Shown one piece after another: positions 28,174 to 36,700 of a stretch of 64,000 bases of DNA. The stretch is from a bacterium (GTDB lineage Bacteria > JAMCPX01). The notes beneath the pieces were generated by a model, which was not told the DNA's origin, made no database searches, and saw nothing but the letters and a program-made list of their open reading frames with translations. Location of the stretch: assembly GCA_021787665.1 (NCBI GenBank), contig JAJYLN010000005.1:1-64000 (forward strand), given 5' to 3'. Each line of letters opens with the position of its first letter. The stretch's first letter is position 1. The translations under genes were made by a program, and so were the position numbers.

Positions 28174-28208
28174 TAAAAAAAGGGCGTCCCGCCCATAGTG
28201 GGACGCCC
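28174..28208 (-). terminator. Intrinsic terminator of the outer-membrane protein gene
   Basis: GGGCGTCCC at 28182-28190 pairs perfectly with GGGACGCCC at 28200-28208 around a 9-base loop. On the minus strand the stem is followed by TTTTTTTATT. It ends the barrel-protein transcript 18 bases after its stop. Confidence 0.9.
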
Positions 28209-28225
28209 CTACGAGCAATCGTCAC

Positions 28226-28888
28226 TTAAAAATAGTAGTGTATACCAGCCTGCAGGAAGTTTGACGCACGGAGTCCAAGGTCGTCTGCTGCAAAAACATC
28301 ATGATTGAAGGAATAGGAATGGTAACCGATCCCTATCTCCACATTGAACCCGATCTCCGGCAATTGAGGGATAAAAAACTCCGGTCCGGCTATGAGATCA
28401 AATCCCGTCCCTATTATAGCGCCGCTGCCTTTACTGTCCATGTCCGAGTACATCAGCGACAACCCGCCGTTGAACTTTACCCATGTCTTTGAGATAATTG
28501 CATAAAACGCCTTTAACCCGACATCGAATACGTTCACGTCCCCGTCAAATTTCGTTGCGTACTGATTTCCTCCGATATCGAACTCCCCGCCAAAATCGCC
28601 GGCCAGGACCCTTACGGATATGTCGGCAGGCGCAAACCCCGACACGCTACCACCTCCCAGGGCCCCGGGTAAATTCTGCGATACATTCTGGGGCTCCCCA
28701 ACATATATCTGCTGGTTGAAGCCTACGCCGATCTTGATCGGTCCGAAGGAGCTCCCGCTGCTCTCCTGCCTCATCTGGTAGGTTCTCCCTCCCTGCGCCA
28801 TCCTGCCACGAACGTAACCTGCATTCGCAGCCACCGTCATTCCGAGTACCATCAACGATGTCAAACACGTTACATACAGTCTCTTCAT
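28226..28888 (-). CDS. Predicted small outer-membrane beta-barrel protein
   Basis: A 220-residue secreted protein. Residues 1-23 form a Sec signal peptide (basic KR, hydrophobic core, ANA cleavage site). The mature part is rich in Gly and alternating polar/hydrophobic strands and ends in an aromatic residue (HYYF), the outer-membrane insertion signature, which suggests an eight-stranded barrel of the OmpA/OmpW size class. It is a monocistronic gene with a near-consensus promoter and intrinsic terminator, so probably abundant. Specific function is unknown. Confidence 0.8.
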   Translation of the reverse strand: MKRLYVTCLTSLMVLGMTVAANAGYVRGRMAQGGRTYQMRQESSGSSFGPIKIGVGFNQQIYVGEPQNVSQNLPGALGGGSVSGFAPADISVRVLAGDFGGEFDIGGNQYATKFDGDVNVFDVGLKAFYAIISKTWVKFNGGLSLMYSDMDSKGSGAIIGTGFDLIAGPEFFIPQLPEIGFNVEIGIGYHSYSFNHDVFAADDLGLRASNFLQAGIHYYF

Positions 28889-28917
28889 ACTTTTTCCTCC
28901 TTTGTAAATTTCCCCTT

Positions 28918-28946
28918 ACTATAGCTATGTCTCCAAGATTTGTCAA
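28918..28946 (-). promoter_or_regulatory. Strong promoter of the outer-membrane protein gene
   Basis: On the minus strand a perfect TTGACA (28946-28941) is 17 bases from TATAGT (28923-28918). The leader contains AAAGGAGG before the ATG at 28888. This is the closest match to the sigma-70 consensus in the window. Confidence 0.85.
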
Positions 28947-28948
28947 AA

Positions 28949-29170
28949 TTATCCGGCCGCACCTTTCATGCAGCCCGCACACCGCACGATCTCCCTGACC
29001 GTCGTCAGCTTCAAATAGCTGCGTTCCTGCCTGTCATGCTCGCTGCCCGCGATCACCACCAGCTCGGTGTCCCCGGTGACCTCGCTGTAGTAATCGACCA
29101 CGTAATGGTCCCTGAAATGGACCGTGGGATAGACGGTCCTGCCACAGACGGAACAGTTGAGGTTCGCCAT
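28949..29170 (-). CDS. Small two-CxxC zinc-ribbon-like protein
   Basis: A 73-residue protein with CSVC near the N-terminus (C6, C9) and CAGC near the C-terminus, which could bind one zinc between them. In between is a YY-rich segment and a charged stretch (GSEHDRQERS). I do not recognise the family. It follows the LapA-LapB fusion gene by 15 bases and is likely the last gene of the rplU operon; that neighbour also ends in a four-cysteine zinc site. Confidence 0.65.
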   Translation of the reverse strand: MANLNCSVCGRTVYPTVHFRDHYVVDYYSEVTGDTELVVIAGSEHDRQERSYLKLTTVREIVRCAGCMKGAAG

Positions 29171-29185
29171 ACGGGGTGCGCGACA

Positions 29186-30541
29186 TCAGACCGCAAGACT
29201 GCTGTCTCTGGACTGTGCTGCCTCGAGTGTCTCAAGTTCTTTGCTGATCCTTATGGCAAGGCTGTTGTTCGACCTGCACTTCGTGCACCGCGCCGACCAT
29301 GAGGTCGACTCCTGTCCACAGATCGAGCACACATAGGGGAACTTCATCTGTACCCCGTTATCCATCACGGACCTCAGCCTCTTGAAGGCGGACACCGGAT
29401 CCCCCCGTTTGGCCATGATCTCGGCGGATATGATATCCATCGACGGAACATGCACCCACGTATTGTCGAGGTAGGAGATCTGCTCCTCGGCATCGTCTAT
29501 CATCTCGAGCCTCAGCATCAGCTTCGCGAACATGATACGGGCAAGATTATCGTCCGGCCTGTCGGACAAAAGGCCCCGGTAGAACCGTATGAGCTCGAAC
29601 GGGTTATCATGCTTGAGATAGACGTCTTCTATGCGTATGAGGAAAACAGCGTTATGTGTCAGACTGTAGCCGCTCTTCCATTCGTCCACAGCCCCTTCGA
29701 CATCGTCCTTATCGTTCAGATGAAAGTCTCCGGCAGAAACGTACGCGGGCGCGAAATCCGGGTTGAGCTTCTTCACGTCACCGAGCTTCTTCAGCGAAAG
29801 ATCGATGTCTCCTGTCGTGTGGATCGAGAGGGCATACTCGTACTTGAGCTCCCCGAGCCTGTGCCGCTCGGCTGCGTAGCCGCTCTTGTCTTTGGCAAGC
29901 TTCATGATGATTTTTTGTGTCCGGTATGCTTCCTCCGGCTTTTCCGCCCCGATGTACGCATCTCTCAGGAGGGTAAGGAACTTCTGGTTCTCCTCGTCGA
30001 TGCTCGCAAGCTTCTTTGCGATGTCTACCATACTGCCGATGTCGCCCGTCATGGAATACGCCCGGTGAAGGGTGAGGAGGAGCTGTATGTTTTCGGACTC
30101 CTGATACTTTACCTTTAACAGCACCTTGATAGCATCGTGGCCATCGTCCGATGCGATATAGGACTCAGCCAGCTTTATGTACGCAGGCATGTTCGAGGGC
30201 CCCTTTGCGATGGCGTCTATGTAATATACCCGGGCCTTTGCGACATTTCCCTTTACCATCTCGAAGTCACCCTTCTCGACGAGCGAGGATGCCATGTTCT
30301 CATTATTGACGAGATTTCTTCTCTGCCAGTCCCGGTAGATCCTTCCCGCCTCCCGGACCAGACTCACCAGGGCCATCAGCAGCATCCCCAGGATAAAGGA
30401 CGCGATGACGATCGCCGATGCCGTGGTATGTATGGAAGTCGTCCTGGAGAGGAGCAGGTCTATTTCCTTGCCGTTGAACAGCGAGAGATAGCCGAACAGG
30501 AACAAGATAACAATGAGCAGGAATACCATCGCCTGATACAT
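29186..30541 (-). CDS. LapA-LapB-like fusion: membrane anchor, TPR domain, rubredoxin-like zinc site
   Basis: The first ~75 residues have two membrane helices (about 5-22 and 41-64) and a basic amphipathic end, like LapA (YciS, DUF1049). Residues ~85-395 are TPR repeats and the C-terminus carries C405-x2-C408 and C419-x2-C422, the rubredoxin-like metal site of LapB (YciM). In E. coli these are separate neighbouring proteins that control LPS amount through FtsH-dependent LpxC degradation. The 451 residues here appear to join both. It follows rlmH in the operon. Confidence 0.8.
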   Translation of the reverse strand: MYQAMVFLLIVILFLFGYLSLFNGKEIDLLLSRTTSIHTTASAIVIASFILGMLLMALVSLVREAGRIYRDWQRRNLVNNENMASSLVEKGDFEMVKGNVAKARVYYIDAIAKGPSNMPAYIKLAESYIASDDGHDAIKVLLKVKYQESENIQLLLTLHRAYSMTGDIGSMVDIAKKLASIDEENQKFLTLLRDAYIGAEKPEEAYRTQKIIMKLAKDKSGYAAERHRLGELKYEYALSIHTTGDIDLSLKKLGDVKKLNPDFAPAYVSAGDFHLNDKDDVEGAVDEWKSGYSLTHNAVFLIRIEDVYLKHDNPFELIRFYRGLLSDRPDDNLARIMFAKLMLRLEMIDDAEEQISYLDNTWVHVPSMDIISAEIMAKRGDPVSAFKRLRSVMDNGVQMKFPYVCSICGQESTSWSARCTKCRSNNSLAIRISKELETLEAAQSRDSSLAV

Positions 30542-30549
30542 AGCGATGC

Positions 30550-31014
30550 CTACCTGTGATACGGGAGGCCGTGCATGATTGCGAAGGCCCTGTAGATCTG
30601 CTCCGCTACGATCACCACGACCAGCTCGTGAGGGAATGTCATGCCCGACAGGGATAACACCCTGTCGGCATTCTTTTTTATTGACGCATCAAAACCCTGG
30701 GGACCGCCGATCATCATAGTAACCACCTTTGTACCGTCCATTATACGCTTTTTGAGGAACTTTGCAAACGACTCGGACCCCATCGCTTCCCCGTCCCTGT
30801 CGAGCACGACGTTGTAGGATCCCTCCCTATACGCCGCAAGCCTGATCGCTTCTCTCCTCAGGGCATCGCGCTCTCGGCCCGGCAACACGGGCTCCTGCTT
30901 TATAGCCGTAAGCTCTATCCTCGTATACCGGCGCACCCTGCCGATATAATCCTCGGTCAGGGCCTGCGCCTGTCTGTTCTTCGGACTTCCGACGACCACG
31001 ATATTGATCAACAT
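30550..31014 (-). CDS. rlmH: 23S rRNA pseudouridine1915 N3-methyltransferase RlmH
   Basis: RlmH methylates pseudouridine 1915 in helix 69 of 23S rRNA, using SAM in a knotted SPOUT fold. From the ATG at 31014 the protein has 154 residues, the family size, with the SAM-knot segment MIGGPQGFD and the C-terminal ending EQIYRAFAIMHGLPYHR that is nearly invariant. A longer reading to 31254 only overlaps rsfS. It follows rsfS by eight bases, the standard order. Confidence 0.95.
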   Translation of the reverse strand: MLINIVVVGSPKNRQAQALTEDYIGRVRRYTRIELTAIKQEPVLPGRERDALRREAIRLAAYREGSYNVVLDRDGEAMGSESFAKFLKKRIMDGTKVVTMMIGGPQGFDASIKKNADRVLSLSGMTFPHELVVVIVAEQIYRAFAIMHGLPYHR

Positions 31015-31022
31015 GCCGCGCA

Positions 31023-31358
31023 CTATATCTCTTCCGGAACCGCTCTCCGCGCATCGGACCACAGCCCGTCTATATCGTAGTACAACCGTACGGGCCCGAG
31101 AAAGATGTGCAGGGCAACATCTCCGTAGTCCATGATTACCCATTTCCCGGGCTGGACGCCCTCGATGCCCTGCGGGCTGACCCCTGCCTTCCTGAGTTCT
31201 TCCTTCACGTACCCTGCCACGGCATGGGCCTGCCTCTCGGACCCCACCGAGCATAGTACAAAGTAATCCACGATGTTGAGGTGCTGCCTCATATCTATGA
31301 CAACAATGTCCTCAGCCATCTTGTCGGATAGCAGTCCCGTTATACGCCGTATCAGCAC
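31023..31358 (-). CDS. rsfS: Ribosomal silencing factor RsfS
   Basis: RsfS binds L14 on the free 50S subunit and blocks subunit joining during nutrient limitation. The 111-residue chain contains the family signatures DYFVLCSVGSERQAHAVA and GKWVIMDYGDVALHIF. It sits between nadD and rlmH, the conserved context. The start is the furthest upstream in-frame codon and could be a few residues off. Confidence 0.94.
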   Translation of the reverse strand: MLIRRITGLLSDKMAEDIVVIDMRQHLNIVDYFVLCSVGSERQAHAVAGYVKEELRKAGVSPQGIEGVQPGKWVIMDYGDVALHIFLGPVRLYYDIDGLWSDARRAVPEEI

Positions 31359-31371
31359 GGGGGTAGCGATA

Positions 31372-32016
31372 CTAATAGTACAGCTTCTCCTTTTCCATAT
31401 ACTCTATCACGGGATCGCTCGTGAGGTAGCGTACCGACAGGCGCTGTCTGACAGAAGCCCGTATCACGCTCGATGAAATATCAAGCATGGGGAGAGACGA
31501 CAGATAAACTTTTTTTCCCCGTTTATGCACCAGAACACCTTCTTTTTCTGAATAGCAGAATTCGTCCTTAAAATCAACCGGTAAGAGCTCCGACAGCGTT
31601 TTATCCGGGTTGCGCCGTGTTATGACCATGATCGAACACGACTGAACTATCGACAACGGGGAATGCCATGTGTGCATGTTTGCAAAATCGTCCTCCCCTA
31701 TGATGAAATGAAGATTTGCATCGCTTCCGTATTTGCGCAGCAGTGCCTCTATCGTTCTGTAGGTGTACGAAGGTATGGGAAGCTGCTCCTCTATGTCTTC
31801 AAGCATAAAATACGGATTGGTATCGATCGCTATCCGCGTCATGTTTTTTCTATGGCGATATGCCAGTACAGACTCCGCCGGCTTATGCGGCGGCACGTAG
31901 GTCGGTATAAAAAGTATCTTTTCGAAAGAGAATCTCTGTCTGATCTCCTCGGCGCACCGCAGGTGTCCGAAGTGTATGGGGTCGAAGCTGCCTCCGAGGA
32001 TGCCCAGTCTGTTCAT
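31372..32016 (-). CDS. nadD: Nicotinate-mononucleotide adenylyltransferase
   Basis: NadD adenylates nicotinate mononucleotide on the way to NAD. The 214-residue chain has the nucleotidyltransferase GGSFDPIHFGHL motif at the N-terminus and the C-terminal SSVIRASVRQ segment (the ISSTxIR-type motif). The ATG shares a base with the proA stop (TAATG), so translation is coupled. Confidence 0.96.
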   Translation of the reverse strand: MNRLGILGGSFDPIHFGHLRCAEEIRQRFSFEKILFIPTYVPPHKPAESVLAYRHRKNMTRIAIDTNPYFMLEDIEEQLPIPSYTYRTIEALLRKYGSDANLHFIIGEDDFANMHTWHSPLSIVQSCSIMVITRRNPDKTLSELLPVDFKDEFCYSEKEGVLVHKRGKKVYLSSLPMLDISSSVIRASVRQRLSVRYLTSDPVIEYMEKEKLYY

Positions 32017-33269
32017 TATTCCCTGATTTGACCGCTGCCCATGATGACGAATTTTTGTGCGGTCAGCTCTTCGAGCCCCATGGGGCCGAATGCATGGAGC
32101 TTCGACGTCGATATGCCAATCTCCGCGCCGAGCCCGAGCTGAAAGCCGTCGCTGAACCGGGTGGAGGCATTGACCAGCACCGTGGAAGAGTCAACCTCCC
32201 GCAGAAACCTCATGGAGTGATCCACGTCACTGGTCACTATCGAATCCGTATGATGGGACCCGAAGTGGTTGATGTGCCCTATGGCCTGCTCCAGGGAGTC
32301 CACAATCCGTACGGCGAGGATGAGCGCGAGATACTCCGTGTACCAGTCCTGCTCCGTTGCAGGCTTTATGTCCTGCACTACCTTTCGTGTTTCTTCACAC
32401 CCGCGGATCTCAACGCCGGCTTCTCTATACATGGCTATCATGTCTGGTAAAAATGCCTGTGCCACGTCCTTATGGACCAGCAGCGTCTCCATCGCATTGC
32501 ACACGCCAGGTCTCTGGACCTTCGCGTTGAAACAGATTCGCTTCGCCCTGGCGAGGTCCGCGCCTGCATCCACAAAAACATGACATATACCCTTGTAGTG
32601 TTTCAGGACGGGTATGCGCGAATGCTCGGCGACCGACCGTATCAGCGACTCCCCTCCCCTCGGTATGACGAGATCGATCAGCTCGTCCTTCTCCAGGAAC
32701 TCATACAGGACGTCCTTGTCGGGCGTATCTATAAACTGGATCGCATCAGGCGGCAGGCTCGCTTTCTCCAGCGCTGCAGCAAGTATTGCAACGATGGCGC
32801 GGTTCGAATGGATCGCCTCGGATCCGCCCTTGAGGATTACCGCGTTGCCGGACTTTATGCACAATGCGGACGCATCTACGGTAACGTTGGGCCTCGACTC
32901 ATAGATCATAAGGATGACGCCTATCGGTATGCGCATCCTGCCGACGAGCAGGCCGTTCGGCCGCGTCCATGCCTTCGTTATCTCTCCGATGGGATCCTTC
33001 AATGCCCTGACCTCGTTGAGCCCGTCGATCATGGACTTGAGCACCTTTTCGTTCATCGTGAGCCTGTCTATGAAAGCAGGCTGCATGCCGTGCTTTTTAG
33101 CATGGGTAATGTCTTCGGCATTCGCAGCGAAGAGAGCTGCCTTGCTTTCGGAAAGGCCCTCCGCCATAAACCTCAGTGCGTCGTCTTTTTTTACGGTGCC
33201 GACCGTACCGAGCTTCAACCCCGCCTGTCTGGCCTTCTCGGCTATTCCTGCAACATCCTGTTTGTTCAT
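32016..33269 (-). CDS. proA: Gamma-glutamyl phosphate reductase
   Basis: ProA reduces gamma-glutamyl phosphate to glutamate-5-semialdehyde in proline synthesis with NADPH. The 417-residue aldehyde-dehydrogenase-fold protein has the catalytic cysteine in [15 protein letters not shown] and the C-terminal [20 protein letters not shown]. It overlaps proB by four bases, matching the two-enzyme channel (ProB product is unstable). Confidence 0.97.
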   Translation of the reverse strand: MNKQDVAGIAEKARQAGLKLGTVGTVKKDDALRFMAEGLSESKAALFAANAEDITHAKKHGMQPAFIDRLTMNEKVLKSMIDGLNEVRALKDPIGEITKAWTRPNGLLVGRMRIPIGVILMIYESRPNVTVDASALCIKSGNAVILKGGSEAIHSNRAIVAILAAALEKASLPPDAIQFIDTPDKDVLYEFLEKDELIDLVIPRGGESLIRSVAEHSRIPVLKHYKGICHVFVDAGADLARAKRICFNAKVQRPGVCNAMETLLVHKDVAQAFLPDMIAMYREAGVEIRGCEETRKVVQDIKPATEQDWYTEYLALILAVRIVDSLEQAIGHINHFGSHHTDSIVTSDVDHSMRFLREVDSSTVLVNASTRFSDGFQLGLGAEIGISTSKLHAFGPMGLEELTAQKFVIMGSGQIRE

Positions 33270-34387
33270 AGCTGATTCCCCACGTCCAGCATGAGGTTGT
33301 CACGATGGACGACCTCGTCGCCCTTGAAATACCCGAGGGCGCTCTTTATCTGGGAGGATTTCATACCCTTGATCGATTCTATCTCTCCGGCAGTATAGTT
33401 GGTTATACCCCTGCCTATCTTGCGCCCTTTCTCGTCTGTTATATCCACGACGTCGCCCTCTTGAAAGGCACCCGTTGCCCTGGTAACGCCCGCTGCAAGC
33501 AGGCTCTTATCAACCAGCAGCGCTGACAGGGCTCCCTTATCGATGGCAATCGAGCCGGATGACTTCAGAAGCAAGCCCACCCATCTTTTTGCGCCGTTGA
33601 CCCTTTTGGTGCCGGCTATTATGGTCGTACCCGGAAGCAGGCCGGTCTTTTTCTCCATATGATCGACAAGGCTCGAAACGATGCCTTGCGTCCTGCCGTT
33701 GACAATCGTGGTACTTATACCGAGCCGGGCGAGCTGCCGAGCAGCGGTTAACTTCGTTTTTATCCCCCCTACCCCGTACCTGCTTTTCGTGCTGTCGATA
33801 TTCTTGTGCTGGTCCGCATAAGATATCTCGTGTAAAGGCTTTGCGTTCTGGTATTTGTTGGGATCCCTGTCGTATATAGCGTCGACATTGCTCAGGATGA
33901 TAAGCTTGACCGCGTTGATCATGGCGGCGACCATCGCCGAGAGCGTATCGTTATCTCCCACCTTGATCTCGTCAACCGCTATGGCGTCGTTCTCGTTGAC
34001 GATGGGCACGAAGCCCCTCTCCAACATGAGCTCCATCGAGCGCCGGGCATTGAGGTACCTCTGTCTATCCATGAAATCCTCATGGGTAAGCAACACCTGA
34101 CTCACGATCCGGTTGTACGGATTGAAGTTGTGCATATAGGCATGTATCAGCAGCGGCTGCCCGATGCTCGACAGCACCTGTTTTTCCGCTATGCCGACCG
34201 GCACGAGCCGCGCACCGGCGATGCCCCTGCCGAACGCAATGGCACCGGAAGACACCACGACGACGGCATACCCCCGGTCCATGACATGAGCTATATCTTG
34301 AGCAAAGCTCTCGAACCGTTTATGATCCGGGGCACCGCTTTCAAGGGTCAGGACCGAGCTGCCTATTTTCACGACCAGCGTTTTCAT
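33266..34387 (-). CDS. proB: Glutamate 5-kinase
   Basis: ProB phosphorylates glutamate to gamma-glutamyl phosphate and is the usual proline feedback target. The 373-residue chain has the kinase domain ([10 protein letters not shown] at the start, [12 protein letters not shown] in the middle) and a C-terminal PUA domain from about residue 275. I prefer the ATG at 34387, five bases past the obg stop, over an in-frame TTG at 34396 inside it. Confidence 0.95.
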   Translation of the reverse strand: MKTLVVKIGSSVLTLESGAPDHKRFESFAQDIAHVMDRGYAVVVVSSGAIAFGRGIAGARLVPVGIAEKQVLSSIGQPLLIHAYMHNFNPYNRIVSQVLLTHEDFMDRQRYLNARRSMELMLERGFVPIVNENDAIAVDEIKVGDNDTLSAMVAAMINAVKLIILSNVDAIYDRDPNKYQNAKPLHEISYADQHKNIDSTKSRYGVGGIKTKLTAARQLARLGISTTIVNGRTQGIVSSLVDHMEKKTGLLPGTTIIAGTKRVNGAKRWVGLLLKSSGSIAIDKGALSALLVDKSLLAAGVTRATGAFQEGDVVDITDEKGRKIGRGITNYTAGEIESIKGMKSSQIKSALGYFKGDEVVHRDNLMLDVGNQL

Positions 34388-34392
34388 ACGTC

Positions 34393-35388
34393 TCAACCTT
34401 TATAAAGCCTCTTTTCGATTTCATCAAGCAAAGCATTGATGCCCTCCCCGGTCATACAGGAAATGGGGTACACATCGACTCCTTTTTTCTTGAGGGTTCC
34501 TATAAAGCCCTGCAGCCCGTCTTTCACCGCCGGAACATCTATCTTGTTAACCGCGACGACCTGATCCTTTTTGCCGAGCGCCGTAGCATAGCTCCTCAGT
34601 TCGTTGTTGATAATCTCATAGTCGTCATACGGCCTGTGGCTCCTCGTGACGTCGACCATGTGCACGATGAGCCTTGTCCTTTCGATGTGCTTCAGAAACT
34701 GGTCTCCCAGCCCCTTGCCGGTGTGTGCGCCCTCGATCAGCCCCGGGATGTCGACGATTACAAAGCCCCGGTCATCCCGGTGACGCACGATGCCGAGTAC
34801 CGGGCTGATCGTGGTAAACGAATAGTCTGCGACCTTCGGATGCGCGTTCGATATCCTCCTGATAAGGCTCGACTTGCCGACATTGGGAAAGCCTACTATT
34901 CCCACGTCGGCAAGGAGCTTCAACTCGAGCCGTATGTGCCTTTGTTCGCCTGTACCGCCGGCCTCGGATTCGAAGGGCACCTGATGGGTGGAGCTGACAA
35001 ACCGCGTATTGCCCTTCCCGCCCTTTCCGCCCTTGGCGATGACGATTCTCCGGCCGGCTTCCGACAGATCGGAGAGCATCTCCCCGGTTCCCGTGTCATA
35101 TATCTGCGTTCCGACGGGTACGTCTATGACAGCGTCTTCGCCGGTGCTGCCGTACTTGTTCTTGCCCTTGCCGTGTTCGCCGTTTTTCGCCCGGTAGTGC
35201 CTGACATACCTAAAATCGACGAGCGTTGACAGCCTCGTCGTGCTCCGCACGATGATGCTGCCGCCGTTGCCTCCGTCTCCGCCGTCCGGACCGCCCTTCG
35301 GCACGTACTTCTCCCGTCTGAAACTGACACAGCCATTGCCACCGTTACCGGCCTTAACGAATATCTCGGCAGTATCGATGAACTTCAT
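34393..35388 (-). CDS. obg: Obg family GTPase
   Basis: Obg is an essential 50S assembly GTPase. From the ATG at 35388 the 331-residue protein has the glycine-rich Obg fold (about 1-158), then a G domain with P-loop GFPNVGKSS, DIPG switch II and NKID. It lacks the third, variable C-terminal domain, as is common. The longer reading from 35415 adds a nine-residue tail with no better ribosome site. The rplU-rpmA-obg order is near-universal. Confidence 0.95.
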   Translation of the reverse strand: MKFIDTAEIFVKAGNGGNGCVSFRREKYVPKGGPDGGDGGNGGSIIVRSTTRLSTLVDFRYVRHYRAKNGEHGKGKNKYGSTGEDAVIDVPVGTQIYDTGTGEMLSDLSEAGRRIVIAKGGKGGKGNTRFVSSTHQVPFESEAGGTGEQRHIRLELKLLADVGIVGFPNVGKSSLIRRISNAHPKVADYSFTTISPVLGIVRHRDDRGFVIVDIPGLIEGAHTGKGLGDQFLKHIERTRLIVHMVDVTRSHRPYDDYEIINNELRSYATALGKKDQVVAVNKIDVPAVKDGLQGFIGTLKKKGVDVYPISCMTGEGINALLDEIEKRLYKG

Positions 35389-35472
35389 ACCGTAGAAAAA
35401 TCCCTCTTTTCTCATCGGCGTGCTGCACGGTGGAAAAGAGGGATTGAATGTTATTATATTCGTCCCTGTCCG

Positions 35473-35724
35473 TTAGGCAGGAACTACATGTACTGTGACT
35501 TTGTCTCTTGATCTGGTAAATTTTACGATACCGTCCTTCAGCGCGAAGATCGTGAAATCCTTTCCGGTACTCGTGTTCCTGCCGGCCCTGAATTTCTCGC
35601 CCACCTGCCTCACGATGATGTTTCCAGCCTTTGCAGGCTGTCCGGCAAAGAGCTTGACGCCCCTGCGCTGGCCCTGGCTGTCTCTTCCGTTTACCGAGCT
35701 ACTCTGTCCCTTCTTATGCGCCAT
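35473..35724 (-). CDS. rpmA: Ribosomal protein bL27
   Basis: An 83-residue L27 protein of the 50S subunit, whose N-terminal tail reaches the peptidyl-transferase centre. It begins [18 protein letters not shown] rather than with a cleavable Firmicute-type leader. The GVKLFAGQ and GNIIVRQ(V)G segments are diagnostic. It follows rplU by nine bases. Confidence 0.97.
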   Translation of the reverse strand: MAHKKGQSSSVNGRDSQGQRRGVKLFAGQPAKAGNIIVRQVGEKFRAGRNTSTGKDFTIFALKDGIVKFTRSRDKVTVHVVPA

Positions 35725-35733
35725 CGAAACACC

Positions 35734-36057
35734 TCAATTATTTTTTAATACGATGTCTTCCACCCTGACGGTGGTAAATAACGGACGGAACCCCTGCTTC
35801 TTCCTGTAGTTCTTTCTTCTCTTGTGCTTGAATATCGTTATCTTGTCTCCCTTTTTTTCCCCAAGCACCTTCAGCCTTACGATCGCATTCGCAACAACCG
35901 GAGAACCGATGACGGTATTGGTATCGTCACCCACCAGCAGCACATCGGATATCTGGATCTCCCCGTCTTTGGGTGCTTCCGCTATCCTGTCGAGGGCCAC
36001 GATGTCCCCCTGCTTTACCGTATATTGCTTGCCGGAATGTCTTATAACCGCGTACAT
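35734..36057 (-). CDS. rplU: Ribosomal protein bL21
   Basis: A 107-residue L21 protein, with YAVIRHSGKQYTVKQGD at the start and the basic KHKRRKNYRKKQGFRP segment that binds 23S rRNA near the end. It is the first gene of the long minus-strand operon running to the zinc-ribbon gene at 28949. A GAGG ribosome site lies eight bases upstream of the ATG. Confidence 0.97.
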   Translation of the reverse strand: MYAVIRHSGKQYTVKQGDIVALDRIAEAPKDGEIQISDVLLVGDDTNTVIGSPVVANAIVRLKVLGEKKGDKITIFKHKRRKNYRKKQGFRPLFTTVRVEDIVLKNN

Positions 36058-36087
36058 GTCTGCCTCGCTTATTTTATGAGTTAGCTA

Positions 36088-36116
36088 TGGCTACACGATA
36101 AATCGTGCCTTGTCAA
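36088..36116 (-). promoter_or_regulatory. Candidate rplU operon promoter with palindromic operator
   Basis: On the minus strand TTGACA (36116-36111) and TAGCCA (36093-36088) are 17 bases apart. Between them is a perfect palindrome CACGAT-AA-ATCGTG (36094-36107), a plausible repressor site or L21 autoregulatory element. The -10 is weak. Confidence 0.45.
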
Positions 36117-36700
36117 GCGGAAGACCTCGATCGCCTTCTACTCTACAAAGCGTGAGATACCCATTTGTGCCTGAACACCGAAGTTCATGAAGTTCCTGCA
36201 CTTACCCTGTTTTAGAAAGTGAGGGCAGTTATGAAAGAAAGATTAGGGGCGCGGCTGCATATTACACGAGCAATGAATGGATAAAGGATGACGCAAGTGG
36301 ATTGAAGAGCCAGACCTACCTGCCCTTGAAGCTGGGAGGACGACGCTCGAGCATGGAACTGCGTGTCCGATGCCGCAATGACGATGCCCGGGGCAAGCAT
36401 AAGCTCGATGCCTATGGTCACGCAGTACCCTTCACCGCGAACATCACCCGCTTTGACCGGACCTTCCCGTTCATCGCAAAAGGATCGATCCCGTCCTGCG
36501 GTATGGCATTGCCGCCGGACGTCACTGGCCTTCTTGTTTTTACGGGCAGTCAATACTATTTTATGCATATTCGTGTTTCTGTTGCAGGGAGGAGGATCCG
36601 TGGATAACAATATACCAGTCTGGAATGAATCGCACAGCCGAACGGTACGCCGGAGCGACGGCAGGGATTTCTGCCGGGCACGGACCGTACGGAGGCCATC
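36117..36700. other. Gene-poor 584-base junction between the rplU operon and the accessory block
   Basis: No recognisable gene, tRNA or repeat. There are several overlapping short open frames on both strands (for example plus 36302-36607), none resembling a known family and none with a good ribosome site. A GTG at 36600 preceded by GGGAGGAGGATCC opens a 36-codon frame that overlaps the start of the next gene and could be a leader peptide. The stretch marks the left boundary of the inverted accessory block. Confidence 0.4.

Noticed and set aside
28182-28208. Inverted repeat considered as a REP or CRISPR-type repeat
   Set aside because: A single copy followed by a T-tract on the transcribed strand is better explained as an intrinsic terminator.
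36302-36607. 101-residue open frame in the gap before the ene-reductase
   Set aside because: No ribosome site, no recognisable family, and equally long frames exist on the other strand; not supportable as a gene.
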